Positions 1 to 10,186 of a stretch of 64,000 bases of DNA are shown piece by piece. This stretch comes from Phytophthora colocasiae (lineage: Eukaryota; Oomycota; Peronosporomycetes; Peronosporales; Peronosporaceae). The first letter of the stretch is position 1, and each line of letters starts with the position of its first letter. The position numbers and the translations under genes are program-made. Below the pieces are notes generated by a model. It did not search any database. It was not told where the DNA came from and worked only from the letters and a program-made list of their open reading frames with translations. Location: positions 372,001-436,000 of the forward strand of contig JAGKQI010000062.1 in assembly GCA_018806915.1 (NCBI GenBank). The letters are read 5' to 3'.

Positions 1-2378
1 CTGACGAGAAGGCGACGTTTGATAACGTGAAGGGTATGCTAGCGTCGGCTGCTACACTTGCTTTCCCTGATGACTCTGCGACTACGTGTTTGCTGACAGA
101 CGCATCGGATGTTGGTTGGGCGCTGATTGTGACGCAAGTCAAGGACTACAACCCGAAGGTTCCTGTTCAGGACCAGCAGCACCAGCTTGTGGAATGTTTG
201 AGTGGGAGTTTCACGGGGAGTCAACTTAACTGGACGGTGATCGAGAAAGAGACGTTCCCGATCGCTCTCGCTTGTGACAAACTAGACTATTTGCTGCTGA
301 GACCTCAGGGATTTCGGTTGTTTTGCGACCATCGCAATTTGATTCATGTTTTCGCGCCGGACGAGCATGTGAAGAAGCATGTGAAAGGGAAATTATTGCG
401 GTGGGCTTTAAAACTGATGAACTACAACTATGTGATTGAACATATCGCTGGACCTGAGAACGTTTGGGCCGATATGATCAGCAGGTGGGCTGGTAACCGC
501 ACTACTACCGCTGCTACGATCAAGAGGATTCGTTCTACTCCGCTAGTAGCTCAACAGGAGCAACAGCCCGAAGTGGTGGAGCAGAGAATCTCAATGCTTC
601 GCCCCTTGGATGACTCAAATTTCGTGTGGCCAACGTTTGCAGAGATTGAGTTGATACAGTCCAGTTACGATCCACCACAAGGAGCCGAGCGTACTGAAAC
701 TGGTGTTCTCGCGGTCAACAACCGGGTTTGGATTCCTGTGGAGGCTAAGGACCTTATCCTGCGATTGTTCATCATTGCACACTGTGGTGCACAAGGGCAC
801 CGTGGAATCGCTGCTATGGTGGAACACATACGTCGATTGTTTGCGTTGGAGAACCTGCGCTCTTTGGCGACCACGTTTGTCCGCCAGTGTCGACTGTGTC
901 TACATTCAAAAGGGGGGAATATCATCCCCAGGCCTTGGGGTGAAACGTTTGAATGCAGTGAACGCAATGGTTTGCTACATTTCGATTTCCTTTCAATGGG
1001 TGATGGCTTCGGAGAATCTAAGTACATCCTAGTGCTGAAGGACCACGCATCCCATTTCTGTGAATTGGTGGTTGCAGACACAGCCGATAGCTCAGTGACT
1101 GTGGAAGCTTTCCTCGACTGGCATTCTCGGTTCGGGTTACCACCTAGCTGGATCTCAGACCAAGGCTTGCATTTTAAAAACGAAGTGGTGGGTGAGCTTT
1201 CTCGACGACTGCGAACGCAGCAGGAGTTCACGCCTGCATACTGTCCCTGGATCAACGGGTCCGTGGAGCGGGTGAACAGAGACATCCTCCAGGTGATTCG
1301 GACCATGATCTTGGAGTACAAGATTGCTCACCACGACTGGGTTTACTTGGTACCAATGGTACAGTCAAGCCTCAATCACACAGCAGTGCCATCGTTGGGC
1401 AACAGAGCGCCCGGGAGCTGTTTACTGGATTACCGTGCCCGACGCCTCTCAGAGAATTTTACCTGCCTAGCACTGGGGAGTTCAACGAGGTGCCGGCGTG
1501 TGATAAGATCGATGGATTTCTCGACGACCTTCGCAGCAGCATTCGCTCCATGCACAAGGTGGTGGAAGATCAACGCCTGAAGCAGAGGATGCTAAACAAA
1601 AAACGAGAACGTGGAGAAACCCTTGTGAATTTTACGGAGGGTGACTACGTGTTACGCTCGAGTGGACGAGAAGAGAAGTAACAAGCTGCTTGTGACTTGG
1701 GTGGGGCCGTATCGTGTTGTACGCGCTGACGCACACTCATTCCGGGTAAAACACCTCATCACAGGCGCTGAGCTGGACGTACATGCCTCTAGACTCAAGT
1801 TCTATGCAGACTCTAGCTTGGACGTTACTGAAGAACTTTTGGAACACATCTCATCGCAAGGAATTGTACTGGCAATAGAGAAATTCAAAAGCCACCGATG
1901 GAATGAAGCGATACGTGACTTTGAAGTCCTGGTTCAGTGGAAAGGACTTGAGGACATTGAGGACTCGTACGAACCACTGGCCAGCTTAGCAAAAGACGTT
2001 CCCATCCTAGTGGACCAGTACGTGGCAGCTGCTGATCAAGAGCTCAAGGCACACTGGCAGTGCGCTACCACGACTGGAGAAACTACCTCGCAAGGACAGA
2101 TCGCTGTGGCGGAGACGGTAAAGACGACGGACAAGAACCGCCGGAAGCCCAGACGTCGACGATCGCGAACAACGAATGCAAAAGTGCCCGATAGAAGTCT
2201 TCCCGCTGTAGCTGCGCCGCAGACTTCAGGAGTTGAACTTGGGCCTAACAACGACCAACCCGACGCAAGCACTTCGCGTCTCATAGAGGTACAAGCTGAC
2301 GAGGGAAGTGTGAGCCGACGGACCCGTTCACGGACTGCTGGAGCCGACAGACTGGTGACCATCACCGGCAAGAAGTGA
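1..2378 (+). pseudogene. Ty3/gypsy chromovirus Pol, C-terminal part (frameshifted, cut by window edge)
   Basis: Reading starts inside Pol at the window edge. In order the sequence shows the end of reverse transcriptase, RNase H (TDASD near position 99), the integrase HHCC zinc-binding domain (H..H..CRLC, about 775-910), the integrase core (first Asp near 984, second in SDQG near 1157, Glu in NGSVERVN near 1265), and a C-terminal chromodomain (about 1860-2030, QWKGLEDIEDSYEP). The frame changes near 1470-1490 and again near 1650-1675, so no single reading frame encodes the whole protein. The chromodomain places it among chromoviruses, which use it to target chromatin. Ends at TGA 2376. The tail after the chromodomain is basic and low complexity. 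Family assignment is firm; whether the frameshifts are decay or sequencing errors is open. Confidence 0.9.
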
Positions 2379-2710
2379 ACCAATATCCAAAGCTGGGGCG
2401 AAGAGCTACACCGAGATCAGCCAGGGCCAGACATGGATCTGACTGCCAGGGATGTGAACGGGGTGGTCGAAGTCCGGCTGCGGAATCAAGCTTTGGGGGC
2501 TGTGTGGTGAATCGTAGGCATCAAGCCTGATTCCGCCGCCTTCAAGTTTGCGAACAGACAGTGAACTACCTGGTACATCCGGGTTGATCACAGACGGAGA
2601 GATGTCTGACTCTGGTGCATCCAGTTCAGCAATCTCCACCCGGTCAAACATTCACGGATCTTGTAGGACAGGCCGCCAGTGATCCAAGTGGAATCTCTGG
2701 TTGTCTTGCA

Positions 2711-2915
2711 TGTTACCCCTGATGCTGTCGTCAGCATAAGGACTGTATACTTTCATTGAGACGGAAGGGTGGTGACGACTATTCTATCCTCTCACTTTAC
2801 AAAGTGCTAGCTACTGCACAAGCTGCATCAATACACTTGGCTACAAGTTTCCTGCAGGTTCGCCACCTGCCTTGCTTTGTGTTTGGTGTTGCTTCAACCT
2901 CCGGAAAACACCACA
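2711..2915 (+). repeat. Probable 3' LTR of the gypsy element, approximate limits
   Basis: This gene-free stretch starts with TGTTACCCC and lies between the end of gypsy Pol and the first base with similarity to the downstream transporter (about 2921). A gypsy 3' LTR is expected here, but no second LTR copy is in the window and the 3' limit is not sharp. Bases 2379-2710 are non-coding in all frames that matter and would be the element's 3' untranslated region. Confidence 0.35.
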
Positions 2916-3980
2916 CAACCCAAGCAATTGCTAGGCGAAGTACCAGCCACCGCGATCAGCGGCAACGATATCCTATCTTCTGTCCTGTACACAGTGTCAT
3001 CTGTGGCTGCCAAGTCGGGAAAACTCATGCCGTTCCCTTTACTCCTGGTGTCCATCGTGCTTTATTTCTTCCGGTTCATCTACGAGGAGGTCATCACCGC
3101 CATCCCAATGAACGGCGGTACGTACAACGCGCTGCTCAACACGACGTCCAAGCGCACTGCAGCCTTTGCTGCTTGCTTAGGGATTTTGTCGTATCTTGCT
3201 ACGGGCGTAGTGTCCGCTACCAACAGTGTGCGATATCTGAACAACCAAGTGAACATTCCGATCGTCGGTTCTACGATCATTCTACTAGGAGCGTTTGCAC
3301 TACAGGTACTAGCATTCATGGGGATTTCCGACAGTTCACGTGTGGCAGTAGTAATCTTCCTTCATCACATTGTGGTATTGAGTATCCTCTTCGTCTCCAG
3401 TGTCGTCTACGGTATCCAACACCCGCACGTGTTCCGTGAGAACATGCACACAGATTATCCTCAAGTTGATTTCGCCGGGTCGATGCTGGACGGCAACGTT
3501 CTGACGGCGATTTTCTTCGGCTTTGGCGCTTCGATGCTGGGTATCACGGGCTTTGAGTCGTCTTCGAACTACGTAGAGGAACAACAACCGGGTGTCTTCC
3601 GTAAGACGCTGCGCAACATGTGGGCGCTCGTAACAGTGTTCAATGTCGGGCTGGGCGCCAGTATCCTCGCTGTACTACCTCTTGGAGGCTCGAAAGGAAT
3701 CTACGCGAACGCAGACGCTCTACTGGCGAAAGTGGGGCGTGAAGCTCTGGGAAGTTGGTTCGAGGCGTGGATTTGTGTGGACGCGTTCATTGTCCTTTGT
3801 GGCGCTGTGCTGACGTCGTACGTGGGCGTCTGTGGGCTTGTGCGTCGTCTATCAACCGACCGCGTGTTGCCGTCCTTCTTGTCGAAAACTAACAAGTGCG
3901 TGGCACCAATCACTACATCATCGACATTTACTTCCTGTTGGCTTCAAGCCTGGTACTTATCCTGAACGCAGACGCCACTA

Positions 3981-4120
3981 CACCTTTGCCCGGCCAAAGT
4001 GGGCTAATCAGCATCCAATGTGGGCAGGATTAATTTTAGGCGGCTGACAGAAACCCAAAACAGCCCAAAACTTTTTTTTCACACAATCAAAGTGGGCTAA
4101 TCATCATTCAAAGCGGGCAA
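3981..4120 (+). repeat. Left terminal inverted repeat, 140 bp
   Basis: Base by base it is the reverse complement of 4989-5128; I saw no mismatch over 140 bp. The repeat includes the motif AAAGTGGGCTAATCA twice. Confidence 0.93.
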
Positions 4121-4212
4121 CTACCAGCCAATCATTCGTACATGTACAGTACTCGCATGCGCCCGAAATGGAGACCACAAAGTCAATCTGCAACTGACAT
4201 TACACAACCCAG

Positions 4213-4987
4213 ATGCCTTCCCAAACCGCCACTAAGACCCACACACCTGAAGAACGCCGTCGCGTCCTCAAAGCATACCACGCCGGTGGCAACTGGCGTG
4301 CTGTTGCCCATTATAATGGGTTCCCACGGAGCACAGCGGAGCGACTTGTTAGCCTCGACCGTGCTGTTGACCTTCCTCGAGGGGGGGCCCGCGCTACCAA
4401 AGTGACCCCAGAGATCAAGGCGGCATTAGAACTGTGGCTAGACGAGTGTTGTCTTCTCCCACTTGCCACATTGAAACGCATGGTCCTTGATGAGTTTCGT
4501 GTGGACATCGCAGAGTCTACCATTTCTCGCCATCTGAAAGGCATGCTCTTTACCGTCAAACAGGTGCGCTTTACTATGAACATGTACATGTACTGAGACT
4601 GAATTAACATTCAATATTCTTTGGCTAATTCGTAGACGCGCGTCGAGCCTACGACATGTAACAGTGAGGAAAATAAGGAGAAGAGGCTTGCTTCGACTTG
4701 GTCCATACAGCCCCATGTGTAACCCGATTGAAAACTGTTTTAGCGCTCTTAAAGCGCACATCAAAACCTACCTAGCTACAGCGAGGGAAGAGATGAACGA
4801 CCCACTGACCGAGAGTATTACTGGTCCACCAATTTCGAAGACAGAAGCTCGCATGAGGCTTCTCGAGCGAGCTACCAACACTTGCATGCCGCGAATCACT
4901 CAGCGCATGGTGCAGAACGTAGAGTTGCACGCTTCGAAGTTTGTGCATGCAGCAATTCGTAAGGAAGATATGTCCTATGGCCAGTAG
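4213..4987 (+). pseudogene. Tc1/mariner-type transposase, central part missing
   Basis: The first part (4213-4596) has the N-terminal helix-turn-helix region (EERRRVLKAYHAGGNWRAVA, then a second HTH near STISRHLKG). The second part, in another frame (4664-4987), begins close to the C-terminal signature LGPYSPMCNPIENCFSALKAH, which carries the third catalytic acidic residue region of the IS630/Tc1 fold. The segment that should hold the first two catalytic Asp residues is absent, replaced by about 65 bp of non-coding sequence. It is therefore a non-functional deletion copy. Confidence 0.88.
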
Positions 4988-4988
4988 T

Positions 4989-5128
4989 TTGCCCGCTTTG
5001 AATGATGATTAGCCCACTTTGATTGTGTGAAAAAAAAGTTTTGGGCTGTTTTGGGTTTCTGTCAGCCGCCTAAAATTAATCCTGCCCACATTGGATGCTG
5101 ATTAGCCCACTTTGGCCGGGCAAAGGTG
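4989..5128 (-). repeat. Right terminal inverted repeat, 140 bp
   Basis: Mirror copy of 3981-4120, ending directly at the duplicated TA. The perfect match suggests recent movement. Confidence 0.93.
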
Positions 5129-5900
5129 TACAGTGAATGGAGTCTACACGTACGCGTTCCTGGGGTTAATGGCGCTCTTCTCCTGCGCGTGCATGTTACT
5201 GAAGGGCAAACGCTCGGAGATCCCCACAGATATTCACGCGCCATGGATTGTAGTGATCCTCGGATTTCTTCTGGTTGTTGTCGCCATTTTCGCCAACCTG
5301 TTGGGCGACCCGTCCGTGCTGATGTACTTCGCCTTGTACTTCATCGTGGTGGCTTTCGTTGTGTTCATCATGTTTGAACGTGTGATGATCCTACGCTGTA
5401 CCCTGGTAGTTATGAGGTGGTTGGCGCCTTCACGATATGCCAAAGCGGCTGCAATTGGACTGGCATCGAACCAAACTGCATCTGTGGAGCATACAGGAGC
5501 ACGTGGGGGTCACACTATTGCTCGCACGATTGTGGGTATCCGCAGCGCTCCTATTGTGTTCTTCTGCAAGACGCCAGACCTGACGATTCTGGACAAGGCC
5601 ATCATCTACGTGCGACGCAATGAACAAACGCAAAACCTGCGCATTGTGCACGTGTTCGCTGATGAAGAAGAGGACGGACCAGTGTTCAACGCGTTCAAGG
5701 AGATGGCGGCTCTGTTCGACAGCATGTACCCGAAGATTCGTGTGGATTTCGTGTCGGTGCATGGCGAGTTCGGCCCTGCAATGATCGAGTGGCTTTCGAG
5801 GACGATGAACGTCCCACGCAACATGATGTTCATTACTCAGCCGGATTTCCTGTCTGCTGAACGCGTTTCAGCTGCAGGAGTTCGAGTCATTACAGCCTAG

Positions 5901-6225
5901 AATGCAGGACATGTATACACAAACGGCTAATGCTTCAAAAGAACCAAAACAAACACCATTTATGGATATCCTATTCGTTTACTCAAAGGCGAACCGACAT
6001 GAAAGAATGTGGAGCCCAGAACTCTGTGAGGTTGGGCATCTGATTGCTGTCGCTGCCACAACCAACGTAAAAAATATCGTCTACCGTTTTCATCCAGCAG
6101 ATCTGCGCCTATCTCACGGCACGAGAGTCCCCAACGACCACGTCCCAACGGATGCCGACACAGATGAGTTCGTAAATTTAACCTCGTTGGTACGAGTTTG
6201 CTTGTTCTTCTCTGCCTAAAACAGA
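5901..6225. other. Intergenic, no gene seen
   Basis: Lies between the transporter pseudogene and the promoter of the intact paralogue. A 105-codon open frame here has no recognisable feature and I treat it as chance. Confidence 0.5.
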
Positions 6226-6243
6226 GCTCATTCTTCATTTGTC
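6226..6243 (+). promoter_or_regulatory. Oomycete initiator (Inr plus FPR) element
   Basis: GCTCATTCTTCATTTGTC fits the known oomycete core promoter consensus (initiator TCATTYNNNCAWTTY followed by the flanking promoter region). It lies 32 bp upstream of the ATG at 6275, a usual distance in Phytophthora genes. Confidence 0.8.
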
Positions 6244-6274
6244 GGCGTGAAGACCAAGCTCAGCGTCTTCAGCA

Positions 6275-8353
6275 ATGAACCAAGAAGAGCCCAATCCGAA
6301 CGGGTCGTTGTTGGCTCCAGCATGTTACCAACAAGTGTCTTCGCCTCAGTTGGTGAGCTCCGTGACGAGTTCTCGCGCTTTAAACCTCCGACGACGCAAG
6401 ATCGAGCTTGAAGTGGTGGACAATGGCCCCAGAGGTCCAACATGGCAATTCCCAGGCTTTGGTACTTCGGAGCACGTGCAAGTTCCCCCGAATGAGCTGG
6501 CGGACATTCAACTCGAGCTGAACGAGCCTCGCAAATTCTTAGGTCAGCTCCCCGCGACGGCAATTTGCGGCAACGACATCTTGTCCAGTGTGCTCTATTC
6601 AGCGTCGTCTGTGGCTGCCAAGAGTGGGAAACTCATGCCGATTCCTTTGTTGATGGTGTCGGCGGTGCTCTTTTCATTCCGCTTCATCTACGAGGAAGTG
6701 GTTACTGCTATCCCGTTGAACGGTGGCACGTACAACGCGCTGCTCAACACCACGTCTAAACGCACAGCAGCAGTAGCTGCTTGTCTGAGTATCTTGTCGT
6801 ACGTGGCTACTGGCGTAGTGTCGGCTACTTCAGGTGTGCGATACCTGAACAACCAAGTGGAGATCCCTATCGTCGGCTGTACGATCATTCTTCTCGGTGC
6901 TTTCGCTCTGCTGTCGGCTATGGGTACTGCTGAAAGCTCTCGAGTGGCAGTAGTGATCTTCCTGCACCATATTATCGTTCTCTCCATCCTGTTCGTAGCC
7001 TGTATTGTCTACGGTGTTCAACACACACACATTTTCAGTGATAACATGCAGACGGACTTACCCGAAGTCGACTTCGCCGGTTCCATGCTGGATGGCAACG
7101 TCTTCACATCGATTGTCTTCGGCTTTGGCGCGTCAATGCTGGGCATTACCGGGTTCGAGTCTTCGTCGAATTACGTGGAGGAACAGGCCCCCGGCGTCTT
7201 CCGCAAGACGCTCCGTAACATGTGGGCACTCGTGACGTTTTTCAACATCGGGTTAGCCATCGGTATCCTTGCTGTGTTGCCGCTCGGTGGAGATGACGGT
7301 GTCTACGTCCACGGTGACGCTTTGTTGGCAAAGGTGGGGCATGTTGCAGTGGGTAGCTGGTTTGAAACGTGGGTCTGCATCGATGCCTTCGTTGTGCTGT
7401 GTGGTGCCGTGTTGACCTCATACGTCGGTATCTGCGGCCTTGTGCAGCGCCTGGCGAGTGACCGAGTTTTACCAGCTTTCCTCGCCAAGAAGAACAAGTT
7501 GCGCGGCACTAACCACTACATCATTGGCATCTACTTCCTGCTATCTTCCAGTCTCGTCCTCATTCTGAATGCCGATGCTACCACAGTGAATGGCGTATAC
7601 ACGTACGCTTTCCTCGGTCTCATGGCCATGTTTTCGTGCGCTTGCATGCTTCTCAAGGGGAAGCGATCAGAGATTCCACGTGACATCCACGCGTCGTGGG
7701 TAGTAGTAATCGTCGGCTTCATCCTGGTTGTCATCGGTATCTTTGCCAACTTACTCGGAGACCCAACCGTTCTCATGTACTTCGCCATCTACTTCATCGT
7801 CGTGATGCTGGTGATCTTCGTCATGTTTGAGCGCGTAACAATCCTCCGTATTGTTCTGGTCTTCCTGCAGAATGTGGTGCCATCACGAATGGGCAAAGAA
7901 GCTTTTATCGGTATGACAGAGGAAGGTACACCCGAAGTGGAGCACACAGGAGCTCGTGGTGGACGAACGATTGCTCGCACTATCGTCAGCATCCGTGACG
8001 CCCCCATCGTCTTCTTCTGTAAGGTGCCGGACCTCACGATCATCAACAAGGCCATCATCTACGTGCGTCGTAACGAACAGACTCACACACTGCGTATCGT
8101 TCATGTGTTTGCCGATGAAGAGGAGGCAGCTCCAACACTTGCAGCTTTCCGAGAGATGGCTGCGTTGTTCGACAGCATGTACCCTAAGATCCGCGTGGAC
8201 TTCGTGTCGGTGCACGGTGAGTTCGGTCCTTCGATGATTGAGTGGCTGTCACGCTCGATGAACGTGCCGCGCAACATGATGTTCATCACTCAACCAGATA
8301 TCCTATCGGCTGAGCGAGTGTCCACGGCTGGCGTCCGTGTTATCACAGCGTAG
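6275..8353 (+). CDS. APC-superfamily amino acid/organocation transporter with soluble C-terminal domain
   Basis: A 692-residue open frame without introns. Residues 1-95 are hydrophilic and probably cytoplasmic. Residues ~95-540 contain about 12 hydrophobic segments, with a conserved first helix region (ATAICGNDILSSVLY) and GFGASMLGITGFESS, as in amino acid-polyamine-organocation permeases. The last ~150 residues (from about ARTIVSIRDAPIVFFC) look like a universal-stress-protein-type alpha/beta domain, as attached to some bacterial and oomycete APC permeases. It is expected in the plasma or an internal membrane; the substrate cannot be told. The ATG at 6275 follows the initiator element. It is a close paralogue of the pseudogene just upstream and a more distant one of the gene at 27827-29932. 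Confidence 0.88.
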   Translation: MNQEEPNPNGSLLAPACYQQVSSPQLVSSVTSSRALNLRRRKIELEVVDNGPRGPTWQFPGFGTSEHVQVPPNELADIQLELNEPRKFLGQLPATAICGNDILSSVLYSASSVAAKSGKLMPIPLLMVSAVLFSFRFIYEEVVTAIPLNGGTYNALLNTTSKRTAAVAACLSILSYVATGVVSATSGVRYLNNQVEIPIVGCTIILLGAFALLSAMGTAESSRVAVVIFLHHIIVLSILFVACIVYGVQHTHIFSDNMQTDLPEVDFAGSMLDGNVFTSIVFGFGASMLGITGFESSSNYVEEQAPGVFRKTLRNMWALVTFFNIGLAIGILAVLPLGGDDGVYVHGDALLAKVGHVAVGSWFETWVCIDAFVVLCGAVLTSYVGICGLVQRLASDRVLPAFLAKKNKLRGTNHYIIGIYFLLSSSLVLILNADATTVNGVYTYAFLGLMAMFSCACMLLKGKRSEIPRDIHASWVVVIVGFILVVIGIFANLLGDPTVLMYFAIYFIVVMLVIFVMFERVTILRIVLVFLQNVVPSRMGKEAFIGMTEEGTPEVEHTGARGGRTIARTIVSIRDAPIVFFCKVPDLTIINKAIIYVRRNEQTHTLRIVHVFADEEEAAPTLAAFREMAALFDSMYPKIRVDFVSVHGEFGPSMIEWLSRSMNVPRNMMFITQPDILSAERVSTAGVRVITA

Positions 8354-8472
8354 ACATACGAAAGCATGTAGCCACTTCATAATTGGTCACAATCATACGC
8401 CCATCCATTGTCCTTATGTAATGTTCATGGGCGTCGATTTTGTCAAATGACTCTGATATAAACCATTGCAGT

Positions 8473-9969
8473 ATGAGCTTAGAGACAGCAGTCGAGCGAT
8501 CCAATGTCGCCCTCTCCAGCTCGAAATCCACCCCAGTCCACTTCCTCGTAAACCTCCATAAGGTAGCTATTATCTGTGTTAATTGTTGCTGCTGATTATG
8601 TTTCCTTACTGAGTATTACTCTGTTCAAAATGGGTCAAACGTATCCAGCAATTCCAGCTTCGTCGTCGCTACGAGCTCATTTCCTGCGTCATTGGGCTGC
8701 TGGGGATTGTATTGATGCTCGTGGAGAATGAAATCATTGAACGAAATGACGAGATGTCAGGAAATTCAAAGCTGTTGGTCTTAATAATCAAGATTTCCAT
8801 CTTGGCGTCGACTGTACTGCTGGACGTGCTGGTGGTGCTGAGATACCGTTGCGACGGTGATGTAAATCAACTCCAGAATGCTGTTCCGTCCAAGAGAATA
8901 AAATTTTCTACATGGAGACCATTGCTGCTGCTGTTGGAGCTTGTGATCTGCAGTTTCCACATTCCTCCGGGGATTAATGGGAAGTTTGAAATTGCACAAG
9001 TGTATGGAGTTCCGAGTGTCGAGGATGATAGAGTGTGCGGATCTTTGCAGACAGGGATTGAGAGTGTGAGGCGTGGAGAAGTGTGTTATCTCGTGTATCA
9101 GTACCCTGTGGAGGCTCTTGGCGTGTTCATGACTGCGCGACTGTATTTGCTGGCGAGGTTTGTCCGCAGTTCATCAGCTCTCCATTCACCATGGATTTCC
9201 CTTGTGGGGTCATTGAATGGGGTGGACGCTATGAAGCCGTTCTTTCACTTTAAGGCCATTTTCAAGCTACATCCGCTGAATATTCTGATGCCACTGATAA
9301 TACTCATCACTCTGCTTACGGCTGCTGTTGTTCGCGTCTTGGAGCAACCAGTTCAAGCTGCGTTCGACAACTACTGGAACTCGATCTGGTTCACGATAGT
9401 TACATTGGTAAGTTAGTATATTGCTCCATCAGTAGTACCAAATGTTTACTTACCTCATTTGTTGTGTGTAGTCTGGAACAGGATTGGGTGACTATTTCCC
9501 AGTGACGTATCTGGGCCGAGCGTTCTCAGTAGCAGGCGGAATGTTCTGTGGTGTGCTTATCGTGGCGCTTGTCCAGTCGCTTTTCTTTAATTTCCTAGAT
9601 CTCTCGCCCAGCGAGAAGAAAGTGAGGTATCTCATTGAACTGGAATGGTGGGAGGAAGCGACTCGCCAAAACGCTGCCAAGTTACTGCAAACTGCTTGGC
9701 GATCTGGAATCTTGCGACGAGGCAATGCAGTAGTCGATCAGCGTCATTTTTACTCATTCATGAGGACAGCACGGCGTTTGCGACTAGACAAACCAGCCAT
9801 TGAATTGTCTGTTGAAGACCAAGTGGCCGAAATGGAGACCAAAATTCTCGCAGAAGTGGATCGCATGGAAGCTCAGAAGGTGAAAGTTCTTCAACGTATC
9901 CAATCCAAGGCAGAGCAACTCGCAGCATTAAAACACAAGTTATTAAAGAAGAAAATGAATTCAATTTAA
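8473..9969 (+). CDS. SK-like (small-conductance, calmodulin-gated type) potassium channel
   Basis: My model has three exons: 8473-8562, 8649-9407, 9472-9969 (448 residues). Intron 2 (64 bp, GTAAGT...TGTGTAG) is firm because it falls inside the pore loop. Intron 1 is inferred: it joins in frame to an ATG, but donors at 8548 and 8563 both work. Six hydrophobic segments are visible: S1 (YELISCVIGLLGIVLML), S2, S3, S4 (ARLYLLARFVR), S5 and S6. The pore loop reads TLSGTGLGDY after splicing, so the filter is GLGD rather than GYGD. After S6, residues LSPSEKKVRYLIELEWWEEA and NAAKLLQTAWR match the calmodulin-binding region of SK channels, followed by a coiled coil. Expected to pass K+ in response to Ca2+/calmodulin. 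Confidence 0.85.
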
Positions 9970-10186
9970 AAATTCAAAACTTCAACGTCTTCGAATTTGG
10001 CGGTTTAAGTAGAATTCATCGATTGGTCAATAATATTAGGGTTAGGGTCTACCGTTCTGAGGCCAGTTTAGCCATTCCAGGCAAGAAGCACCACCGACCA
10101 CCACCAGCACCTCCCGCTTCTTCGCTTCCTGCCGCTCCCTACGCCTCGCCCCGCCTTCCCCGAGGCTTTCGCCACCGCAGGGCACC

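Larger units (their letters stand above)
3981..5128 (+). mobile_element. Tc1/mariner (IS630)-like deletion derivative, 1,148 bp
   Basis: The element starts CACCTTTGCCCGGCCAAAG and ends with its reverse complement. TA dinucleotides flank it at 3979-3980 and 5129-5130, and the host reading frame is restored when the element plus one TA is removed. The TA target and the transposase type both point to the IS630-Tc1-mariner superfamily. The transposase lacks its catalytic centre, so mobility would need a helper from a complete copy. Confidence 0.93.
2921..5900 (+). pseudogene. APC-superfamily transporter, truncated and split by a transposon
   Basis: Closely similar to the intact transporter at 6275-8353 over its whole length, for example both share the SGND/CGND-ILSSVLY, NGGTYNALLNTTSKRTAA and GITGFESSSNYVEEQ segments. 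Two lesions are visible. The first ~95 codons found in the paralogue are missing and replaced by the gypsy tail. The reading frame also stops at the Tc1/mariner insertion (3981-5128), resuming at 5131 with the segment that follows residue Thr of DATT. Removing the insert and one TA copy would make the two parts match the paralogue's order. The C-terminal ~170 residues form the same soluble universal-stress-like domain. It is very unlikely to make a working transporter. Confidence 0.9.

Noticed and set aside
2756..3439. 227-codon plus-strand frame over the transporter start
   Set aside because: Shadow of the transporter frame; composition rich in His, Arg and Ser and no domain.
10030..10055. 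Telomere-like TTAGGGTTAGGG
   Set aside because: Only about one and a half units; it lies between genes, so it is chance.
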